Source: Actinomycetes bacterium (GTDB lineage: Bacteria > Actinomycetota > Actinomycetes > Streptosporangiales > Streptosporangiaceae). Taken from it: a DNA stretch of 10,385 bases. Positions 6,275 to 10,385 of the stretch are shown piece by piece. The notes beneath the pieces were generated by a model that had not been told where the DNA came from, made no database searches, and saw nothing but the letters and a program-made list of their open reading frames with translations. The first letter of the stretch is position 1, and each line of letters begins with the position of its first letter. The translations under genes were made by a program, and so were the position numbers. The stretch covers positions 1 through 10,385 of the forward strand of contig JAFACJ010000500.1 in assembly GCA_023425615.1 (NCBI GenBank). Direction: 5' to 3'.

Positions 6275-7612
6275 TCAGGGCGGAGAGATGACCACCGGGA
6301 GACCGTCGAGGGGAGGCTCCTCCTCGCCGGTCTCCCCGGTGACCTGCCGGGCGTACTCGGCGTCGAGTTCGCGCTTGCGGTCGCGCAGGGAGTCCGGAGG
6401 CCGCTCCTCCACCAGCCGGCAGATCTCCAGCAGCGCGCCGAGCTCCATCCGAGGCTGGGGGATGCCCTCGAACTCGGGCGGAAGGACGTCGTCGGACGCG
6501 TCGGCCGCCGTCACATTGCCCGTCATCCGGTGCAGCGACCGCAGCCGGAGCACGAACCCCTCCCAGGCGGACAGCATCTTCATGCGCAGCAGGCCGACCA
6601 GGTCGTCCCTGAGCGTGCGCAGGTCGCTCCAGGCCGACTCGTAGTCGCCGATCAGCTTGTCGGCCCTGCGGCTGCGCCACAGGTAGATCCGGCGCCGCCA
6701 CCACAGGACGCGCCGCGCGGTCGCGAACTCCTCCGCGGGACGGTCGGCCGCCAGCACCTTCACGGCCATGGCGCCGAGCGAGAGCATGGCGATCAGCAGC
6801 ATGACGGAGGCCACCGGATAGCCCTGGGACGGGGGAGTGGGGTACTTGGCGCGCAGCCCGGCCCAGACCGCGATGACCGCCAGCAGCAGGAGGACGAGGC
6901 ACACCGGCAGCAGCCACCAGGCCAGGCGCAGCGCCCAGCGCCCGGCGGCGCCCAGCGCCGCCCCGGCCTTGGCGGCGCGCCCCTCGGGCTCGGACTCCGG
7001 CTTGCGGAAGGCCGCCTCCTTCCAGGCCAGCAGAGGCCGCAGCAGCATCTCCCCGAACGCCGCGATGATGACCGCCAGCGCGACACCGGGGACGATCGAG
7101 GCCAGCGTCTCCCAGGCGCGCGCGAGGAACCCGTGGCCGCCCCGCGCGGCGTCGCCCGTCTGCGAGGTCAGATACCGGAACACCTGGTTGAAGTAGTAGA
7201 CGTCGAACAGGCCGATGGCCACGACGGTGGGCCACCGGATGGCGCGCAGCCAGAAGGGCCGGCCGCGGCCCGCCGGAAGCGCCTCGGCCTTGCGCGCCGT
7301 CTCCGCGGCGGCCTTGCCGATCTGCTTCTCGGCGAGCATCGTCCCCAGCAGGCCGAGTTCGCGCTCGGCCCTGCCGCGGGCGGACTGCGACGCGTGCCTG
7401 CGCTCGGCGACGCGCGGATCGGCGCGGACCGTCTCATACCCGCTGCGGACGGCGGTCAGGAGCGCGCGCATCTCGGCGGCGTCGACGTCCTCGGCCTCGC
7501 GCGGACCGCGCTCGTGCGCCTTGGCCACCAGTTCCCGCACCCCGCAGACGCAGCCGGAGGGGCACTGCGTGAACGGGTCGGGGGAGGGCTCGGGGTCGTG
7601 GGTCTGGCTCAT
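6275..7612 (-). CDS. Four-helix membrane protein of unknown function, last gene of the envelope cluster
   Basis: I do not recognise the family of this 445-aa product. The N-terminal 120 residues are soluble and highly charged, with a close Cys group (CPSGCVCG, C17, C21, C23) and a probable coiled-coil at about 60-110. Four hydrophobic segments follow: 127-148, 168-191, 226-251 and 264-288. A Trp/Arg-rich stretch comes after the last helix (RRVLWWRRRIYLWRSRR, 300-316), then a charged, helical soluble tail of about 130 residues. There is no cleavable signal peptide. With an even helix number both large soluble parts are probably on the same side, likely cytoplasmic given the positive charges. 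It starts 13 bases after the vWA-OmpA lipoprotein gene with AGGAG just upstream, so it is almost certainly in one operon. It may connect the extracytoplasmic lipoprotein to cytoplasmic partners, but this is inference from position. Confidence 0.72.
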   Translation of the reverse strand: MSQTHDPEPSPDPFTQCPSGCVCGVRELVAKAHERGPREAEDVDAAEMRALLTAVRSGYETVRADPRVAERRHASQSARGRAERELGLLGTMLAEKQIGKAAAETARKAEALPAGRGRPFWLRAIRWPTVVAIGLFDVYYFNQVFRYLTSQTGDAARGGHGFLARAWETLASIVPGVALAVIIAAFGEMLLRPLLAWKEAAFRKPESEPEGRAAKAGAALGAAGRWALRLAWWLLPVCLVLLLLAVIAVWAGLRAKYPTPPSQGYPVASVMLLIAMLSLGAMAVKVLAADRPAEEFATARRVLWWRRRIYLWRSRRADKLIGDYESAWSDLRTLRDDLVGLLRMKMLSAWEGFVLRLRSLHRMTGNVTAADASDDVLPPEFEGIPQPRMELGALLEICRLVEERPPDSLRDRKRELDAEYARQVTGETGEEEPPLDGLPVVISPP

Positions 7613-7625
7613 GGGCTCCTCATGT

Positions 7626-8861
7626 TCACGTGTAGACGATGATCTCCACCCGGCGGTTGCAGGCCATGTTCACGCGGTCGGCCACGCCGTTGCGGATCTC
7701 GGGCACGCAGGCGGGCTTCTCCGCGCCGTAGCCGGTCGCGGAGAGCCCGGTGACGCCGCGCGCGGCCAGCGCCCGGCGGACCGCCTCGGCACGTCTGCGC
7801 GACAGGTCGCGGTTGTGCTCCGGGGTGCCGGTCGAGTCGGTGTGCCCGGCCACGACGACCTTGCTGTGCCGGACGCCGCCGAGGTAGCGCAGCACCTCCT
7901 CCAGGGCGTCCTGCGCCCGTCCCGTGGCCAGGTCCGCCGAGTCCACGTCGAACAGCACGGACGCGGGCACCGACAGCACGGTCGGATTGCCTTCGGTGAT
8001 CTTGAGTTTGGGTACCGGCACGTCGGCGTCGGCGGGAGGCGGGCCCGAGGAGGAGGCGGCCTGCTCGGGCGACTCGGCGAGCGGCTCCTCGCAGGTGGCG
8101 CCCGTGGCGGCGCACAGCTGCCGCCACAGCGCCACCAGCCACGTCCGGTGCGGTGTCTTCACGTCCGACCAGCCGTCGGCCGGGTTGCCCAGGCCGAGGA
8201 GACGGACCCGGAACTCCTCGCCCAGGCGCGGCAGCTCGGTCTCGCACTGCGTGACGATGCCGGGGATCGCGGTGAGGTCGCCCAGCGGCGCCGCGCGCAG
8301 GTCGGCGCAGCCGGTGTTGCTCAGCCCGTCGGTGGCGATGTAGATCGTCTTCCGGCCCTTCCTGGCCCGCACCTGGTCGGCGGCCTCGGCCAGGGCGCGC
8401 AGGACGTCGGTCTGCGGCTTGCCGGGCGGCTCGCGCAGCGCCACGGCCAGATCGGAGCGGAAGCAGGCCAGGGCGTCGCGGTGGTCGTTGGCGGTGCGGG
8501 CCTGGTCGGTGCTCTCACCCGGTGTCATCTTCTCGAACCGCCAGTCGACGTCGCCGCCGAAGACGCCGACCATCACCTGGACGTCGCCCTTCTCGGGGAA
8601 CAGGCGGCCGAGCATCTTGCCCCAGTCCTGCCGCCGCGAGGCGTCCTGGCGGGAGAAGCCCGAGGCCGACCCGTCGGCGAGCAGGACCGTCACCCCCGCG
8701 GGCGGGCGGCCGGGACGCGGCTCACCGAAGATCTCCGCGCACCGCCGCGCGTCGGGCGTCGGCTCCGTGCCGCCGCCGTCGCCGTCGCCCAGGAAGGCAC
8801 CGGCGTCGCACCCGGCCGTCAGGAGGAGGAAGGCGGCCATGAGGAGTCCGCGGAGCCTCAT
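7626..8861 (-). CDS. Lipoprotein with von Willebrand A-like domain and C-terminal OmpA peptidoglycan-binding domain
   Basis: The product is 411 aa. The N-terminus is a lipoprotein signal (MRLRGLLMAAFLLLTAGC) with Cys18 as the lipidated residue, followed by a short Gly-rich linker. Residues about 56-250 look like a vWA domain: VTVLLADGSAS holds a complete DxSxS MIDAS motif (D63, S65, S67), TDVLRAL supplies Thr151, and IYIATDGLSN supplies Asp178. After a Pro/Ser-rich linker (260-283) comes an OmpA-type domain (about 295-411). It carries SVLFDVDSADL and AGHTDSTGTPEHNRDLSRRR, with Asp342 and Arg357 at the usual diaminopimelate-contact positions. Cys385 and Cys401 are placed as in the OmpA C-terminal disulfide. 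The start at 8861 is chosen because it begins the signal peptide. Its ATG overlaps the upstream stop as ATGA. The protein should be anchored outside the cell membrane and bind cell wall. Its metal-dependent vWA partner is unknown. Confidence 0.9.
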   Translation of the reverse strand: MRLRGLLMAAFLLLTAGCDAGAFLGDGDGGGTEPTPDARRCAEIFGEPRPGRPPAGVTVLLADGSASGFSRQDASRRQDWGKMLGRLFPEKGDVQVMVGVFGGDVDWRFEKMTPGESTDQARTANDHRDALACFRSDLAVALREPPGKPQTDVLRALAEAADQVRARKGRKTIYIATDGLSNTGCADLRAAPLGDLTAIPGIVTQCETELPRLGEEFRVRLLGLGNPADGWSDVKTPHRTWLVALWRQLCAATGATCEEPLAESPEQAASSSGPPPADADVPVPKLKITEGNPTVLSVPASVLFDVDSADLATGRAQDALEEVLRYLGGVRHSKVVVAGHTDSTGTPEHNRDLSRRRAEAVRRALAARGVTGLSATGYGAEKPACVPEIRNGVADRVNMACNRRVEIIVYT

Positions 8862-9757
8862 GCGGCACCCGCCCCTTCCCGCTCGTCGTCGCCCTCGAAG
8901 GCGGAGCCGGGCATCTTCACCGGCGGGGCGATGCCCAGCAGCTCGTAGGTGCGGCTGAGGGCGCGGTCGGTGGCGAGCGCGAACTCCAGCAGGTCCATCC
9001 GCTCGTGCCCGGCGGAGACGGCGGCGACGGTGTCGACGAGCTGCGCCGCCTCGTTCTTGCGGTCCTCGCGCATCTTGAACAGCGTGACGGCGGCCTGGTG
9101 CGGCTGCTGCGCCATGAGGACCGCGTAGGGGGTCGTCCAGTCGGGCAGGCCGTCCCCGATGAACCTCGCCCACACGTCCCGCAGCTCGCCCAGCCGCTGC
9201 GCGGCCTGCTCGCTCTGCTCGTAGCGCGCCTCGAACTTCACCTGCTCGGCGACGGCCAGGCGCTGCATCTCCAGGATCTCCTGCTCCATGTCCACCCGGA
9301 CCCGTGCGGTGCACTCCAGGGCGGCGCCGTCCTCGTCGGGCGTCCCGGCCAGGGCGTGGGACACGGCGCGCTGCACCGCCTCGGCGATGCGCGGTTCGGC
9401 GGCACCGGGCCGGAACGGCGGGTACTCGCGGGCCACCGGACGCGCCGCCGCCTTGATCTCGGCGGTCAGGTCGGGGATACGGGCCTGGATCTTCTCGTTC
9501 AGCCGCGTCACGGACAGCGTCCCCGTGGCGCAGAAGCACAGGTCGGCGGTGACGGAGAAGTGGTAGGCGTCGCCCTTGGCGGGCGTGGTGAAGACGACCG
9601 GCACGGTGTCGTTCGCGGTGGCGGTGACGGGCAGCACCGGCGCGGGCGAGGTGGTGTCGGGCTCGAAGGGCTTCTCCTCGCCGAGCAGCCGCAGGAGCCA
9701 GCGGCGGAGGCGGCCGCTTCGGCGGGGACGGGAGGGGTCGGGTGCGGGTTCGGCCAT
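8858..9757 (-). CDS. Uncharacterised protein, weakly SPFH/band-7-like, with amphipathic N-terminus
   Basis: The product is 299 aa. Residues about 10-28 are Arg/Leu-rich and could form a basic amphipathic membrane-binding helix (RPRRSGRLRRWLLRLLGEE). There is no transmembrane segment or signal peptide. Residues about 50-155 have alternating strands and helices (VPVVFTTPAKGDAYHFSVTA, ALECTARVRVDM), and 156-195 is a long charged helix (EQEILEMQRLAVAEQVKFEA). This beta-rich domain followed by a helix recalls SPFH/band-7 proteins, but I see no diagnostic motif. Residues 72-77 include C74 and C76 (LCFCAT). The rest is helical. The start at 9757 has GAGGAG 7 bases upstream, the best ribosome site in the cluster. 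Its stop overlaps the lipoprotein start by 4 bases. It is probably a cytoplasmic, membrane-associated partner in the same complex. Function unknown. Confidence 0.7.
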   Translation of the reverse strand: MAEPAPDPSRPRRSGRLRRWLLRLLGEEKPFEPDTTSPAPVLPVTATANDTVPVVFTTPAKGDAYHFSVTADLCFCATGTLSVTRLNEKIQARIPDLTAEIKAAARPVAREYPPFRPGAAEPRIAEAVQRAVSHALAGTPDEDGAALECTARVRVDMEQEILEMQRLAVAEQVKFEARYEQSEQAAQRLGELRDVWARFIGDGLPDWTTPYAVLMAQQPHQAAVTLFKMREDRKNEAAQLVDTVAAVSAGHERMDLLEFALATDRALSRTYELLGIAPPVKMPGSAFEGDDEREGAGAA

Positions 9758-9764
9758 GGCGTCA

Positions 9765-9770
9765 CTCCTC
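9765..9770 (-). promoter_or_regulatory. Ribosome binding site deciding the start of the 299-aa protein
   Basis: GAGGAG on the minus strand lies 7 bases before the ATG at 9757. It fixes this start over longer readings of the same frame, which run back through the preceding gene to about 10243. Confidence 0.7.
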
Positions 9771-9797
9771 GGGAGCGGGGGGATGAGGGCGCGGAGG

Positions 9798-10385
9798 TCA
9801 GGAGCGCTTCTTGCGGAACTCCCAGACCTCCCGGTGGAAGTCCAGGCTCTCGGCCAGTTTCCGGTCGGCGCGGATGCCGTCGAGCAGCTCGCCCATGAGG
9901 CGGCCGAGCTCGGGGTCGCGAGCCCCGCGTTCGACCCAACGGTGCAGCGCCTCCCAGGGCCGCTCGTCGCGCATCCGGGGATGCAGCGCGTTGCACCACA
10001 GCAGGACCAGGTCGGCGTGCAGGAGCGGCTGACCGGCGGCGAGCTCGGCCAGCAGGGGCCAGCCCTCGCGCCGCCCGTTGCGCCCGGCCAGCTCCAGCAG
10101 CGCGCGGGCCGAGGCGTGCCGCCAGCGCCAGTGGGGGAGCAGTGTCCACTCGGCCAGCTCGTGGACGACCTGCTCCTCGGCGCCCGCGGCGAAGACGTCG
10201 AGCAGGGCGCGCTGCACGATGTTGGCGATCTCGCGTTCGACACGGTCGAGCCGGGCGTCGCGGCGCCCGTTCCAGCTCTGCACCCGGCCCCCGATGATCG
10301 CCCTCATGCGCTCCAGCGCCTCGGCGGGGTCCTTCGCGCCGAGGAACGTGCCATAGGCGGTGGCCCCGGCGGCGAGGAGCTGGAC
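9798..10385 (-). CDS. Helical-repeat protein, N-terminus outside the window (possible NTPase tail)
   Basis: At least 195 residues are visible. A Met at base 10307 would give 169 aa, but the frame stays open to the right edge. The extra codons read VQLLAAGATAYGTFLGAKDP then AEALER with strongly GC-rich third positions, so the gene very probably begins outside. The visible part is all helical and rich in Leu, Ala, Arg and Trp: VVHELAEWTLLPHWRWRHAS, ALLELAGRNG, WPLLAELAAG, WEALHRWVERG. Its W-x-L helical rhythm resembles HEAT-like arrays and loosely resembles the C-terminal half of the NTPase at 872-3073. It could therefore be the sensor tail of a second STAND-type NTPase, which the visible part cannot prove. 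The stop is 40 bases before the 299-aa protein gene, so they are likely one operon. No catalytic motif is visible. Confidence 0.65.
   Translation of the reverse strand, partial: VQLLAAGATAYGTFLGAKDPAEALERMRAIIGGRVQSWNGRRDARLDRVEREIANIVQRALLDVFAAGAEEQVVHELAEWTLLPHWRWRHASARALLELAGRNGRREGWPLLAELAAGQPLLHADLVLLWCNALHPRMRDERPWEALHRWVERGARDPELGRLMGELLDGIRADRKLAESLDFHREVWEFRKKRS

Noticed and set aside
7215..8948. Plus-strand 577-aa open frame opposite the lipoprotein and membrane-protein genes
   Set aside because: It crosses two real genes and their junction, with repetitive Gly/Arg/Gln-rich composition and no motif.
8862..9539. Extension of the vWA-OmpA frame to 9539
   Set aside because: It overlaps the 299-aa gene in another frame and would bury the lipoprotein signal peptide, which fits a start at 8861.

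Overview
This window looks like chromosomal DNA from a high-G+C actinomycete. The basis is very GC-rich sequence with strongly GC-biased third codon positions, many 4-bp start/stop overlaps, and typical actinomycete families: a TetR regulator, a DUF2236/MpaB-type oxygenase, an LLM-type flavin monooxygenase and a degenerate cyclase-like domain. A Streptosporangiales-like host is a guess. No tRNA, rRNA, CRISPR array, transposase or attachment site was seen. No stretch over 300 bases lacks a gene.

Layout. (1) Bases 2-859, plus strand: the C-terminal two thirds of an LLM-class flavin-dependent monooxygenase, cut by the left edge. (2) Bases 872-5235, minus strand, read right to left: a TetR regulator, a Crp/Fnr-type regulator, a class III cyclase-like protein, and a STAND-like P-loop NTPase with a long helical-repeat tail. 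The last two overlap by 4 bp (GTGA). (3) Bases 5332-6249, plus strand: a DUF2236/MpaB-family oxygenase divergent from the TetR gene, with an inverted-repeat operator candidate between them. (4) Bases 6275-10385, minus strand: a four-gene cluster of a partial helical-repeat protein (cut by the right edge), a 299-aa protein with weak SPFH/band-7 character, a lipoprotein combining a von Willebrand A-like domain with an OmpA-type peptidoglycan-binding domain, and a four-helix membrane protein.

The most interesting feature is in region 2. The cyclase-like protein ends in, and the NTPase begins with, the same roughly 20-residue motif (VTIxG....NVFGNxV..DL). The DNA behind it is a 41-bp direct repeat with 33 identical positions, lying either side of the gene junction and in the matching frame of each gene. 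A short motif shared by the effector C-terminus and the NLR/STAND N-terminus of neighbouring genes is the arrangement described for bacterial amyloid signalling motifs (BASS/RHIM-like). I propose that the NTPase is a sensor that templates assembly of the cyclase-like partner. A Crp-type regulator lies directly upstream, but the Glu that normally contacts the cyclic nucleotide appears to be Ala.

Region 4 looks like a cell-envelope assembly: a peptidoglycan-anchored lipoprotein with an intact MIDAS-like motif, made together with a membrane protein and probable membrane-associated and helical-repeat partners. I do not recognise it as a named system. Its upstream genes lie outside the window.
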